Shown in pieces: positions 43,465-52,254 of a stretch of DNA of 64,000 nucleotides. The position numbers were made by a program, and so were the translations under genes. The stretch is taken from NCBI GenBank assembly GCA_964396055.1, contig CAYNDV010000002.1, positions 1 to 64,000 of the forward strand, in the 5' to 3' direction. The stretch comes from CAYJPV01 sp964396055 (GTDB taxonomy: Bacteria > Acidobacteriota > Vicinamibacteria > Vicinamibacterales > JAKQTR01). The notes beneath the pieces were generated by a model. It was not told the DNA's origin, made no database searches, and saw only the letters and a program-made list of their open reading frames with translations. Position 1 is the first letter of the stretch, and every line of letters begins with the position of its first letter.

Positions 43465-45417
43465 ATGGCGACCGACGTCTTCATCGTCATCGCCGCGGGG
43501 TTCTGCGGGGGCGTGCTGGCGCGCCTGCTGCGGCAACCGCTCGTGCTCGGCTACCTCGTGGCCGGGATCGTCATCGGTCCGCACTCGGGCGGCATTTCCG
43601 TCGGCGATCCCGCCAACCTCGAGCGCCTGGCCGAGATTGGCGCCACCCTGCTGCTGTTCGGCCTCGGCCTCGAGTTGTCGTTCCGGGATCTCGCCCCGGT
43701 CCGGCGCGTCGCCCTGATCGGCACGCCGATTCAGATGGCCCTCACGATGGCGCTGGCGTGGCCGCTCGGCACCTGGCTCGGGCTGGGCTGGATCGAGACC
43801 GTCTGGCTGGGCGCGCTCGTCTCGCTGTCGAGCACCCTGGTGGTCCTCAAGGCCCTGCAGTCCCAGGGGCGGATCGGCACCCTGTCGAGCCGCGTGATGC
43901 TCGGCATGCTCGTGGCCCAGGACCTGGCGTTCCTGCCGTTGATGATCGTCCTGCCGCGCCTCGGCAGCGGCGACATCAGCCTGGCGGGCACGTTCCTCCC
44001 GGTGGTCCAGGCGGCGGCGCTGCTGGCGGTGCTGCTCGCGGCCGGCGTACGGGTGATGCCCCGGCTGGTCGAGTGGGTGGCCCGCTCGGGTTCGCGGGAA
44101 CTGTTCCTGCTCGTCACGATGGGCATCGCCCTCGGCATCGGGTTCCTCAGCCACACGTTCGGCGTGTCCTCGGCCGTCGGCGCGTTTGTCGCCGGGCTGG
44201 TGCTCAGCGAATCGGACTACAGCCACCAGGCCCTGAGCGACATCATCCCCCTGCGCGACGTGTTCAGCCTGCTCTTCTTCGCGTCGGTGGGCATGCTGCT
44301 CGATCCGACCCAGGTGCTCGGCCAGTGGCGGGCCATCGCCGTCGTCGTGGTGGTGATCGGCCTCGGCAAGGGCCTGATTTTCGCGGGCGTCACCCGCGCC
44401 TTCGGCTACCGCAACGTGGTGCCCCTGGCGAGCGGACTCGCGCTGTTCGGCATCGGCGAGTTCTCGTTCGTGCTCGCCCGCGCCGGCGCGCAGACGGGCG
44501 TCGTCTCGGACGGCCTCTACGCGCTGGTGCTCAACACCGCCGTCATTACGATGGTGCTGACGCCCGTCGTGTCCGGGCTCACGACCCCCCTGTACGGCTG
44601 GATGAGCCGGCGCCGGGGCCGCGAGCCCGTGCAGACCATCAACCTCCAGAACTCGGCGCTGACGGGCCACGTGGTGGTGGTGGGCGCAGGGCGGGTCGGC
44701 GCCCGCGTCGCGGGGGTCCTGCAGGGACTCGGCCTGCCCTTCGTGGTCGTCGAGCTCGACCACACGCGGATCGATCGCGCCCGGGAGCGCGGGTTCCCGA
44801 TTGTGTACGGTGATGCCGCGCAGGACGTCGTGCTCGAGGCGGCCGGCGTGGGCCGGGCGCGGATGCTGCTCGTGACGGCGCCGGTGCTGGGCGTCGCCAG
44901 GGCGGTCGTCGACCACGCGCGCCGCATCAACCCCTCCGTGGACATCGTGGTGCGCGCCGAGAGCGCCGACGCCATGGCCACGCTGCAGGCCGCCGGCGTG
45001 GCGGAGGTCGTGCTGCCCGACCTCGAGGCGAGCCTGGAAATGACCCGCCAGGCCCTCGTGCACCTCCGCATGTCTGCCCTCGAGATCGTGCATCTGACGG
45101 ACCGGCTGCGGGCCGAGCACTACGCGGGAGCTGCCACACAGGGCGACGACGACCGCGTGATGATGGCCACGCTCGGCGCCGCGGCCCGGCTCCTGGACCT
45201 GCGGTGGGTCCGGATCGCCGACGGGAGCCTGCTGGCGGGCCGATCGATCGGCGAGGCCGACGTCCGGACCTGGCTGAGCGTCACCATCGTGGGCATCGTC
45301 CGCGATGGAGCGTTCACACCGACGCCGGGACCCGAGGACGTCTTGAACCCGGGCTGCCTCGTCGCAGTGGTGGGCGATCGGAGCCACGTGGACCGGTTCG
45401 AAGTGGCAGCCAGCTGA
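43465..45417 (+). CDS. Kef-type cation:proton antiporter with RCK (TrkA) domains
   Basis: The protein has 650 residues. The first 385 form a CPA2 Na+/H+-exchanger-type membrane domain (LGYLVAGIVIGPHSGG, LLLFGLGLELS, FGVSSAVGAFVAGLVLSES, LLFFASVGMLLDP). A Rossmann RCK_N domain follows (HVVVVGAGRVGARV, YGDAAQDVVLEAAG, about 400-520), then TrkA_C (about 570-645). Such proteins export K+ or Na+ in response to nucleotide or thiol ligands. ATG 43465 begins the first membrane helix; the frame stays open upstream but that part is antisense noise. No ancillary KefF/KefG is nearby. Confidence 0.92.
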   Translation: MATDVFIVIAAGFCGGVLARLLRQPLVLGYLVAGIVIGPHSGGISVGDPANLERLAEIGATLLLFGLGLELSFRDLAPVRRVALIGTPIQMALTMALAWPLGTWLGLGWIETVWLGALVSLSSTLVVLKALQSQGRIGTLSSRVMLGMLVAQDLAFLPLMIVLPRLGSGDISLAGTFLPVVQAAALLAVLLAAGVRVMPRLVEWVARSGSRELFLLVTMGIALGIGFLSHTFGVSSAVGAFVAGLVLSESDYSHQALSDIIPLRDVFSLLFFASVGMLLDPTQVLGQWRAIAVVVVVIGLGKGLIFAGVTRAFGYRNVVPLASGLALFGIGEFSFVLARAGAQTGVVSDGLYALVLNTAVITMVLTPVVSGLTTPLYGWMSRRRGREPVQTINLQNSALTGHVVVVGAGRVGARVAGVLQGLGLPFVVVELDHTRIDRARERGFPIVYGDAAQDVVLEAAGVGRARMLLVTAPVLGVARAVVDHARRINPSVDIVVRAESADAMATLQAAGVAEVVLPDLEASLEMTRQALVHLRMSALEIVHLTDRLRAEHYAGAATQGDDDRVMMATLGAAARLLDLRWVRIADGSLLAGRSIGEADVRTWLSVTIVGIVRDGAFTPTPGPEDVLNPGCLVAVVGDRSHVDRFEVAAS

Positions 45418-45440
45418 GCCGTGCGCGCCGGCTCTTCCGT

Positions 45441-45471
45441 TAGACCATGGTCGCTGACCATGGTGTATATT
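45441..45471 (+). promoter_or_regulatory. Toxin-antitoxin operator: two ACCATGGT palindromes over the promoter
   Basis: ACCATGGT occurs at 45444-45451 and 45457-45464, 13 bp apart. TAGACC (45441) and GTATAT (45464) are spaced by 17 nt as possible -35/-10. The antitoxin ATG follows at 45479. Confidence 0.55.
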
Positions 45472-45478
45472 TGCACAC

Positions 45479-45718
45479 ATGGACAGCATGGCGATTTCGA
45501 AGTTCAAGGCGACGTGCCTGGCAACGCTCGAGCGTGTGCGGCGGACGGGCCAACCGGTCCGCGTGACCCGCTTCGGCACGCCCATCGCGGACATCGTCCC
45601 GCCGGCGCCGTCCCGCGCGCCCGCCAACTGGCTCGGCTCCATGCGTGGCTCCCTCGCCGTTGACGGCGACATCGTCGCCCCGTCCGGCCCCGACGCCCGA
45701 TGGGATGCCCTGTCGTGA
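45479..45718 (+). CDS. Phd-like antitoxin
   Basis: The protein has 79 residues. MAISKFKATCLATLERVRRTGQPVRVTRFGTPIADIVPP is a Phd/YefM-type DNA-binding N-terminus, and the C-terminus is short and acidic (GDIVAPSGPDARWDAL). It overlaps the PIN gene by the GTGA at 45715-45718. Its own promoter has two palindromic half-sites. Confidence 0.83.
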   Translation: MDSMAISKFKATCLATLERVRRTGQPVRVTRFGTPIADIVPPAPSRAPANWLGSMRGSLAVDGDIVAPSGPDARWDALS

Positions 45719-46116
45719 AACTCCTGCTCGACACGCACGTGTGGGTGTGGAGCCATGTCTCCCCGGAACGGTTCTCGAAGCGGGCGGCAGCCGCCCTGTT
45801 GAGTCCGAAGAACGAACTGTGGCTGTCTCCCGTCAGCATCTGGGAATTCGAGGTGCTCGCCGCGCGCGGACGTCTCCGCATCAACAGCGGCGCGACGGCC
45901 TCGGGATGGGTGCGTGAGGCCCTCCAACGTGTCCCGCTCAGGGACGCCGCCTTGACCAGGGAGGCCGTGCTCCGCTGCCCGGACGTACGCCTCGACCACG
46001 ACGACCCGGCCGATCGGTTCCTGGCAGCGACCGCCGCCCACCACGACCTGACGCTCGTGACGGCCGACGAACGCCTGCTGGCCGGCAGGGGCTTCAAGAC
46101 GATGGACTGCCGCTGA
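45715..46116 (+). CDS. PIN-domain toxin partner of the Phd-like antitoxin
   Basis: The protein has 133 residues from GTG 45715 (KLLLDTHVWVW). PIN residues are in LLLDTHVWVW, SIWEFEVLA and HDDPADRFLAATA. An ATG at 45700 would add five residues, but the GTGA overlap and family N-terminus favour 45715. RNase activity is inferred from the fold. Confidence 0.87.
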   Translation: MKLLLDTHVWVWSHVSPERFSKRAAAALLSPKNELWLSPVSIWEFEVLAARGRLRINSGATASGWVREALQRVPLRDAALTREAVLRCPDVRLDHDDPADRFLAATAAHHDLTLVTADERLLAGRGFKTMDCR

Positions 46117-46292
46117 GGGCACCGGGCGCACCACGTCACACCAACTGGCTCCCGACCCAGGGCACACGGCCCTCGTGCCCGCGCACACGGCCTCGCTGTA
46201 CGCGGCGGTCCGGTGTCTAACGGAATAGGCGATCGTCTCCGGCCGGAATCGACGCCTTGTGAAGGGACCCTGTCCGACACGAGGAGGAGATC

Positions 46293-47015
46293 ATGCCGCG
46301 CGATCTGTTTGGAGAGGTCGTCCGCCCAACGGCCGGTTTCGGCAGCCGCCAGTGGTACACCCTGCCGATTTCGTTCGTCTTCCACACCGTTGTCCTGGCC
46401 CTCGTCATCGTCGTGCCGCTGATGGCGACCGGCGTGCTGCCGGCGCCGAACGCCGGGGGCATCGAGTGGACGCAGGCGACGGCGGTGGAGCCGCCCAGCG
46501 TGCCGCCGCCGGCCCGGACACAACCTGCGACGCCGGTGCCCGCGTCGATGGCCGTCAATCCCGACGCGGCGCCGCTCGAAGCGCCGTCCGGCGTGCGTGA
46601 GGAGACGGGGGTGATCCCGGTCGAGACGGCGGGCGGCGTCGAGGGCGGCGTGCCCGAGGGCGTGATGGGTGAGATCACGAACGGACTGCCCGAGCCGCCC
46701 GTGCCGCCCGTGCCGGCGCCGGCGGCGGCCCCGATCCGGCTGCACTCGGGTATCGAGGCGCCGACCAAGGTCCACCACGTGGCGCCAATCTATCCGCCGA
46801 TTGCCCTGGCCGCCAGGCGCGAAGGCACCGTCATCCTCGAAGCGATCATCGCGACCGACGGGGCGGTGACCAGCGTCCGCGTGTTGCGCTCGGTGCCGCT
46901 GCTCGATGACGCCGCGATGGAGGCCGTGCGCCAGTGGCGCTTCACGCCCACGCGCCTCAACGGGCAGCCCGTCGCCGTCGTGATGACCGTGACGGTGACC
47001 TTCACGCTGAGGTAG
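46293..47015 (+). CDS. TonB-like energy transducer
   Basis: The protein has 240 residues. One membrane segment lies at about 25-47 (LPISFVFHTVVLALVIVVPLMA), then a Pro/Val-rich periplasmic spacer (50-155), then the TonB C-terminal domain (about 160-240: PIYPPIALAARREGTVILEAIIATDGAV, then VRQWRFTPTRLNGQPV). GAGGAGGAG precedes ATG 46293. No ExbB/ExbD or TonB-dependent receptor is adjacent, so its receptor is unknown. Some acidobacterial TonB-like proteins have other roles. Confidence 0.88.
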   Translation: MPRDLFGEVVRPTAGFGSRQWYTLPISFVFHTVVLALVIVVPLMATGVLPAPNAGGIEWTQATAVEPPSVPPPARTQPATPVPASMAVNPDAAPLEAPSGVREETGVIPVETAGGVEGGVPEGVMGEITNGLPEPPVPPVPAPAAAPIRLHSGIEAPTKVHHVAPIYPPIALAARREGTVILEAIIATDGAVTSVRVLRSVPLLDDAAMEAVRQWRFTPTRLNGQPVAVVMTVTVTFTLR

Positions 47016-47038
47016 GCGCAGGAGCCGCTCGGGGGCAC

Positions 47039-48328
47039 TCAGCGCACGGGCGGCTGCGGCACGGGCACGGCCGCCAGCGCCTTCACCTCGCCGACCATGC
47101 CCTCGATCATCGCCTCGACGACGATCCGGCCCTTCTCGCGGGTGGCCAGCGTGGCGTCACCCCAGATGCCGGTGGGCGAGTACGTGCCCTTCCCCTTGGG
47201 GTCGCGCGTGAGGCCCCCGGTGCCCTGCGGATGGTAGTCCTTCGCCGCCCTGGTCATGTCGACGAGCGACGGGTCCATGTAGAGCATCATCGACGTCTCG
47301 ATCTCGTCGGCGTGCGTGCCGCCCTCCTGTGTTCGGACGGCGGCCTCGGCCTCGGCCCCGACCTTCAGGATATCGGTGTACCTGAAGACCAGGCCCTCCG
47401 CGGCCAGCATGTCGGCGGCCGGCTGCAGCGCACGAAGCGTCGAGACGCCGGTGTTGAGCGCGTAAAAACGCCGCGGGCCGAAGCGCGCCAGGCTGCGGCA
47501 GATGTCGACGAGGACGTCGCGGGCCGTATCGAGGCGCAACGACGTGGAACCCGGGTATTCCACGAATGCCGGGTAGTAGTGGTAGTTCACGGTCGGCGCC
47601 ATCACCACCGGCAGGCGATCGAGGAGGCGGCGCTTGAAGTACTCGGCGAGCACGAGATCGTTCTTGAGCCGGAGATGCGGCCCGTGTTCCTTGGCTGCGG
47701 CACCGATGGGGATCACGACGATCGTGTCGGGCGTCAGCACGCGTTCGGCTTCGGGCCAGGTGAGATCCTCAAGCAGGATGCCGGGCGCGTTCCCGGCCGG
47801 CGCGGGCGGAGCGCCGATCGCAGCCGGCTTCTTCGTGTACCGGCCGTCGAACGCCGTCGTCCATTGCCCCGCCGCGTCGGTGGATTCCCAGTGCTGGCGG
47901 ACCCGGCCGTCCGGGTCCGGCGTCCAGGAAATCCGGTGACGGGTCACGACGCCACTGGCGTCCCGCGACGAACCCTCGAGGACCATCGTTCCGTCCCGAA
48001 GGCCGCCTTCGAGCAGGAGCACCAGTCCGGAGTTGTCCACCCAGGTCTGGTGCCAGACTTTTCTGCCGGAATCGTAGACATTCAGGCTCTCGCCAGCGTA
48101 ACCGCGCGGGGTCGAGTACCGCTCGTGGAGAACGCAGCCCGCGTACTCCCGCTCGATCCGGTTGGTGCCGGCGAGGCCTTTCGGTCCGTGCACCTCCCAT
48201 TCGCCGAGCCAGAAGTCGAACTGCCTATGTTCCGCGCTGCTGCAGGGCGGGGGCGGCTGTTGTGCACGGGTGACGGAGGCCGCCGACAAGACCAACACGA
48301 ACACGATGGCCGACAACCGTGTCGACAT
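47039..48328 (-). CDS. DUF1579-like domain fused to creatininase-family amidohydrolase, exported
   Basis: The protein has 429 residues and a signal peptide (to about 23). The first domain (about 33-165: HRQFDFWLGEWEV, GRKVWHQTWVDNSG, WTPDPDGRVRQHWEST) resembles DUF1579/lipocalin-like proteins. The second (about 183-425) is creatininase-like, with metal motif KEHGPHLRLKND (Glu214, His215, His218, Asp224) and GGTHADEIET. AGGAGGAC precedes ATG 48328. Creatininase relatives open cyclic or peptide amides. Periplasmic location and fusion to a ligand-binding-like barrel are unusual. Confidence 0.83.
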   Translation of the reverse strand: MSTRLSAIVFVLVLSAASVTRAQQPPPPCSSAEHRQFDFWLGEWEVHGPKGLAGTNRIEREYAGCVLHERYSTPRGYAGESLNVYDSGRKVWHQTWVDNSGLVLLLEGGLRDGTMVLEGSSRDASGVVTRHRISWTPDPDGRVRQHWESTDAAGQWTTAFDGRYTKKPAAIGAPPAPAGNAPGILLEDLTWPEAERVLTPDTIVVIPIGAAAKEHGPHLRLKNDLVLAEYFKRRLLDRLPVVMAPTVNYHYYPAFVEYPGSTSLRLDTARDVLVDICRSLARFGPRRFYALNTGVSTLRALQPAADMLAAEGLVFRYTDILKVGAEAEAAVRTQEGGTHADEIETSMMLYMDPSLVDMTRAAKDYHPQGTGGLTRDPKGKGTYSPTGIWGDATLATREKGRIVVEAMIEGMVGEVKALAAVPVPQPPVR

Positions 48329-48648
48329 GACAGTCCTCCTGAAGCGAGTGGTTCCCGTCGGGCATGTTACCAGCGCCGGGGCGTCCGGTGTGATCGCTGG
48401 TTCCGGTGTCGATCCGGTCTCGGCCGGCAGCCGCCGCCCGGCCGGGAATGCAGCAGACTGCCGCCTCACCCAATCAGCACGCGGCCCACGCTGGAAGCGC
48501 CGGACCAGAGGAGTCCCCATGGCCAGGGCACGGGAACTTCTCGCCCCCGTCGCCCGTCTCCTGTCAGGTAGACCCAGAGGAAGGCTGAGCCGCGCGGCCT
48601 CACCCCACCGTCGTAAGAGGCCCCTCTGATACCCGACGGGAGCGCCCG
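48329..48648. other. Divergent intergenic region
   Basis: This 320-bp stretch lies between the creatininase fusion (minus) and the rhodanese gene (plus). It must hold both promoters. A 36-codon frame from ATG 48521 to 48628 is Arg-rich and has no SD, so it is not called. No repeat or RNA structure stands out. Confidence 0.4.
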
Positions 48649-50304
48649 ATGGTCAAGAGCCTGAGCCGCGGTTCCTTCGTTGTCGTCGTTGGCTGCCTCC
48701 TGCTGGCACGGGCGGTGTCGGCGGCCGAGACGCCCTCACGCCATCTCGTCACCGTCCAGTGGCTGGACCAGCACCGGCAGGACGCCGATCTCGTCATCCT
48801 CGACGCGTCGCCCGCCCAGATGCACGCCGCCGGTCACATTCCCGGGGCGATCCCGGTTGACGCGATGGCGTACGGCGGGAAGGAGGCGCCGATCGCCGAC
48901 ACCGAGCGGTTGATCCAGTCGTGGGGCATCGGTTTGCGCAGCCGGATCGTGATGTACGACCAAGGAGGCAGCTTCCTGGCCACCAGGCTCTTCTTCTCCC
49001 TGCTCTACCACGGCGTGCCGCCGGCCAGCCTGCTGGTCCTGGACGGCGGTCTGGCCAGGTGGCAGGCGTCCGGCCTGGCCCTGACGAAGGACCCGACGCC
49101 GCCGGCGAAGACGGGCACGTTCAAGGTCGGCTCCGTCAAGGAGGAACACCGGGTCAGGCTGCCCGAGTTCCTCACCGGCTCGGGCGATCCCGCCAACCAT
49201 GTGCTGCTGGAAGCCCTGGATGCCACGTGGCATTTCGGGCAGGTGCGGCCCTTCGGCAAGGGCGGCCACCCGCCGTTCGGCGTGCTGTGGCCGAGCGCGG
49301 ACCTCTACAACGAGGACAAGACCTTCAAGTCGCCCGACGACCTGCGGAAGATGCTGGCGTACCTGAACGTGCGGCCGGACCAGCAGATCTACACCTACTG
49401 CGGCGGCGGCGTGGCGGCCAGCGCGCCCTTCTTCGCGTTGAAGTTCATCCTCGGCTACCCGAACGTGAAGCTCTACGCCGAATCCGAACTGGGCTGGATC
49501 AGCGATCCGCGCGGCCTGCCGTACTGGACCTACAGCGCGCCGTATCTGCTGCGCGACTCGGCGTGGCTGCAGTGGGCGGGCGGCCAGATGGTGCGCACGT
49601 ACCTGGGATCGTCGGTGAGCATCATCGACGTGCGTCAGCCCGACGCGTTCGCGCAGGGCCACGTGCCGTTTGCACTGAACATCCCGGCCGGGACGTTCAA
49701 GGCGCACGCGGCCAATCCGGCCGGCCTCGCCACGGCGCTGGGCGCCGCGGGTGTCAACCCGTCACACGAAGCGGTGATCGTGTCCGGCGCGGGCCTGACG
49801 CCCGACGCGGCGCTGGTGTTCGCCATGCTGGAAGCGCTGGGACAGAAGCAGGTGTCCGTGCTGGCCGACTCGATGGACGCCTGGACCCGGTCGGGGTACT
49901 CGATCGCGAAAACGCCGACGGCTGTCGGCCCGCGCAAGGGCCCGGGCGACCTCAGCATCGAGCCGGTCGCCTATGCCGCCAGGCCGCGGACGGGCGTGGC
50001 TATCGCCGACGCACGTCAGACGACGGGGATCTATCCGAAGGTCTTCGTCGCGTCGGGCGCGGCCCTGCCCTCACGGCCGCCGGACGGCACCGTCGTCCAC
50101 GTCCCGTACACGGCCCTGCTCGACGCGGACGGCACGCCGAAGCCTGCGGCCGATATCTGGAACACGCTGAAGAAGGCCGGCGTGCCCCGCTACGCCGAAC
50201 TCGTGTGCGTGTCCGATGACGCGGGTGAGGCGGCTGTGAACTACGTCGTCTTCAAGCTGATGGGTTACCCGGACGTCAAGGTGCAGACGGGAGCGGCCCG
50301 CTAA
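48649..50304 (+). CDS. Exported protein with four tandem rhodanese-like domains, one catalytic
   Basis: The protein has 551 residues and a signal peptide (to about 25). Domain 1 (about 33-145) has its loop as YDQGGS (Asp104), with no Cys. Domain 2 (about 165-290) has the active loop YTYCGGGVAAS (Cys251). Domain 3 (about 310-415) begins IIDVRQPDAFAQGHVPFALNI and has SGAGLT at the loop. Domain 4 (about 430-545) has VSDDAGEAAV. Only domain 2 should be a sulfurtransferase, moving sulfane sulfur in the periplasm. GGGAG precedes ATG 48649. No sulfur-oxidation genes are nearby. Confidence 0.85.
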   Translation: MVKSLSRGSFVVVVGCLLLARAVSAAETPSRHLVTVQWLDQHRQDADLVILDASPAQMHAAGHIPGAIPVDAMAYGGKEAPIADTERLIQSWGIGLRSRIVMYDQGGSFLATRLFFSLLYHGVPPASLLVLDGGLARWQASGLALTKDPTPPAKTGTFKVGSVKEEHRVRLPEFLTGSGDPANHVLLEALDATWHFGQVRPFGKGGHPPFGVLWPSADLYNEDKTFKSPDDLRKMLAYLNVRPDQQIYTYCGGGVAASAPFFALKFILGYPNVKLYAESELGWISDPRGLPYWTYSAPYLLRDSAWLQWAGGQMVRTYLGSSVSIIDVRQPDAFAQGHVPFALNIPAGTFKAHAANPAGLATALGAAGVNPSHEAVIVSGAGLTPDAALVFAMLEALGQKQVSVLADSMDAWTRSGYSIAKTPTAVGPRKGPGDLSIEPVAYAARPRTGVAIADARQTTGIYPKVFVASGAALPSRPPDGTVVHVPYTALLDADGTPKPAADIWNTLKKAGVPRYAELVCVSDDAGEAAVNYVVFKLMGYPDVKVQTGAAR

Positions 50305-50333
50305 CCCGGCGCCCGAAGGGGGCCGTCCCGCCG

Positions 50334-51005
50334 CTACGTGTCCCGCTCCTGGAAAGCGGCGAGCTCCGCGAGGTGGCCGGAGGCGCGGCGCAGGCCCCGT
50401 CCCGACACGGCATCCATGACGCGGCGGGCCACCGGGCCGAGGTCCGGCCGCTCGACGTACCGGCGCGACAGCGCGAGACCCACGCCGAGAACGACCAGGC
50501 CGAATGCGAGATTCGCGGCCAGCCACCCGAGCGGGACACGGGCCAGCGCGGGAGCGCCGGTCAGCGCCTCGAACAGGACCAGGGCGGCGGGCAACCACAC
50601 CACCACGCCGCCGAGCACGGCCCAGGTGATCGCGCGGTACTCGACCATCCTGAGGCGCTCGATGTCGCGCTGGATCGCCATCACGGGACGGCCGTAGTCC
50701 ATCGTGGCACTCGCGGCCAGCAGGTACGCGCTCAGCGCCGTCACCGCGGCCGCAAACACCATCACCGCGCCGGCGGCCACCGCGTAGCGGAGTTCGGTGA
50801 AGTGGTCGGCCAGGACGGATCCGGCTGCCAGCAGCATGCCGACGCCGAGTGTCGCCTCCACGGCTCGCGCCACGGCGGACGGCACGAGCGCCAGGCGGAC
50901 CTTGCGCAGCAGGCTGTCCCGCAGCAGCCGTTCGTTGATGGCGAGGCTCCGCTCCAGCACGGCGCCGTGCGCGGCCCACGCCGTCCTGAGATCATCGAGT
51001 TCCAT
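50334..51005 (-). CDS. Membrane protein coupled to ECF sigma factor (possible anti-sigma)
   Basis: The protein has 223 residues. A soluble N-terminal helix region (about 1-40, MELDDLRTAWAAHGAVLERSLAINERLLRD) is followed by four hydrophobic segments (about 55-72, 78-98, 125-150, 160-185). It overlaps the sigma gene by 14 bp and is translated after it. That arrangement suggests an anti-sigma factor, although the zinc-binding HxxxCxxC motif is absent. Related proteins are usually just called hypothetical. Confidence 0.7.
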   Translation of the reverse strand: MELDDLRTAWAAHGAVLERSLAINERLLRDSLLRKVRLALVPSAVARAVEATLGVGMLLAAGSVLADHFTELRYAVAAGAVMVFAAAVTALSAYLLAASATMDYGRPVMAIQRDIERLRMVEYRAITWAVLGGVVVWLPAALVLFEALTGAPALARVPLGWLAANLAFGLVVLGVGLALSRRYVERPDLGPVARRVMDAVSGRGLRRASGHLAELAAFQERDT

Positions 51006-51525
51006 GGGGGTCCTCCGTCTGGTCCGGCCGCGTGCGCCGGTCGATGGCCGCCCGCAGCCTGTTCTTGATCCGCAGCAGTTTCGTGCCCACGTTGGACACG
51101 GACAGGCCGAGCACGTCCGCCGTCGACGCGTGGTCGTGCCCGTCGAGATAGAGCAGCACCAGCGCCTTGTCGAGCGGGTCCAGTTCCTCGATGCACGAGA
51201 GCAGGAGGCGCACCTCGTCGCTCGGCTCCGCCGGCGGCGCGGCCAGGCTGATGGCGTGGTCGTCGATCGGCAGGCGCCGTTCCGGATGGCGGCCCTCGCG
51301 CCGGAAGTACGAAATCGCGACGTTGACCGCGATGCGGTAGATCCAGGTGCTCTCTTTGGCCCGTCCGTCGTAGCGGTCACGCGACCGCCAGATCTGGAGG
51401 GCCATCTCCTGGACGACGTCCTGGCGGTCGGCGGCGTCGCGGCAGTACGCGTAGGCCACCTTGTGGAGCAGGCCGGCGTGGCGTCGGAGCAGGCTGGTGA
51501 ACTCGTCAGCGTTCATCTGCTCCAT
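50992..51525 (-). CDS. ECF-type RNA polymerase sigma factor
   Basis: The protein has 177 residues. Region 2 is LHKVAYAYCRDAADRQDVVQEMALQIWRS with WIYRIAVNVAISYFRR; region 4 is LDPLDKALVLLYLDGHDHASTADVLGLSVSNVGTKLLRIKNRL. It is expected to recruit RNA polymerase to a small regulon. The start may be ATG 51525 or ATG 51516; the latter has GGAG about 5 nt upstream. It overlaps the following membrane protein. It is unrelated in detail to the sigma factor at 54248. Confidence 0.92.
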   Translation of the reverse strand: MEQMNADEFTSLLRRHAGLLHKVAYAYCRDAADRQDVVQEMALQIWRSRDRYDGRAKESTWIYRIAVNVAISYFRREGRHPERRLPIDDHAISLAAPPAEPSDEVRLLLSCIEELDPLDKALVLLYLDGHDHASTADVLGLSVSNVGTKLLRIKNRLRAAIDRRTRPDQTEDPHGTR

Positions 51526-51557
51526 GATTCGCTGCGGAGGGGCGGATCATCACAGGG

Positions 51558-51965
51558 TCAGGCGAACGGGTTCTCGACGACGACCCCCTCGTAGTCGCGC
51601 CCGGCTGCGAGGTCTTCTGACAGCACCGTGCGGCAACCGATCGCGCGGGCCGTCTCGATGATGGCCGCGTCCCAGTACGAGAGCCGGCAACGGTGCGCGA
51701 GGCGCGCGGCGGCGCGCAGGATGGGCACCGTCGTGTCCTGGACGGGGAACCGCAGCCAGCTGTCGACGAGCGCGGAGGCCTGTTCGTGCGTCAGCCGGTC
51801 TTCGCGGGTGGCGCGTGTCGCCTGGACGTAGAACTCCTGCAGGACCTGGACGGACAGGGCAAGGTCGGTGGCGTCCAGGAGGCGGCGTGCGGTTTCGGCT
51901 TTGGCCCGTTCCTCGGGGTCGGTGCTGAGCGCGTACAGGAGGACGTTGGTGTCAACGAACCGCAC
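51558..51965 (-). CDS. PIN-domain toxin of an RHH/PIN module
   Basis: The protein has 135 residues from GTG 51965. PIN motifs are MRFVDTNVLLYAL, QVLQEFYVQA and LSYWDAAIIETARAIGCRTVLSEDL. The antitoxin frame overlaps its start by 14 bp. Likely an RNase neutralised by the upstream RHH protein. Confidence 0.9.
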   Translation of the reverse strand: MRFVDTNVLLYALSTDPEERAKAETARRLLDATDLALSVQVLQEFYVQATRATREDRLTHEQASALVDSWLRFPVQDTTVPILRAAARLAHRCRLSYWDAAIIETARAIGCRTVLSEDLAAGRDYEGVVVENPFA

Positions 51966-52191
51966 GGTCGTGGACCTCGTCGCGGCTGAGGCGGCGGCCC
52001 GCCCGGAAACGTGTCACCGTCGCCAACACCTCGTTCTGGTGCCGCCGCTGGCGTTCGAAGTCCGTTTCGCCGGCGCCGATGTCCGTCAGGAACTGGCGGA
52101 CGAGGGCACTGACTGAGGTGTCCAGTTCGGCGGCTCTGATGCGGGCCCGCCGATAGGCCTCTTCGGACAGTGTTACTGTGATGTTTGGCAC
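51952..52191 (-). CDS. CopG/RHH-type antitoxin
   Basis: The protein has 79 residues from GTG 52191. MPNITVTLSEEAYRRARIRAAELDTSVSALVRQFL is a ribbon-helix-helix fold; the tail (RRLSRDEVHDR) contacts the toxin. There is no obvious SD, and an 8-bp inverted repeat straddles the start codon. This suggests tight autoregulation and possibly a very short leader. Confidence 0.86.
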   Translation of the reverse strand: MPNITVTLSEEAYRRARIRAAELDTSVSALVRQFLTDIGAGETDFERQRRHQNEVLATVTRFRAGRRLSRDEVHDRAVR

Positions 52192-52203
52192 ATTTTCACA
52201 GTA
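52174..52203 (-). promoter_or_regulatory. Operator TACTGTGA-N14-TCACAGTA over the antitoxin start
   Basis: Perfect 8-bp arms lie at 52174-52181 and 52196-52203, with the GTG start (52189-52191) inside the loop. Bound antitoxin would block both transcription and, in RNA form, ribosome access. Confidence 0.6.
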
Positions 52204-52254
52204 TCACAACACGAGACTCTGGCCAAGCCGTGTCACAGCACCCGCTCTCTGTCG

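Noticed and set aside
48521..48628. Small Arg-rich frame of 36 codons
   Set aside because: No SD, no signal and composition expected by chance at this GC.
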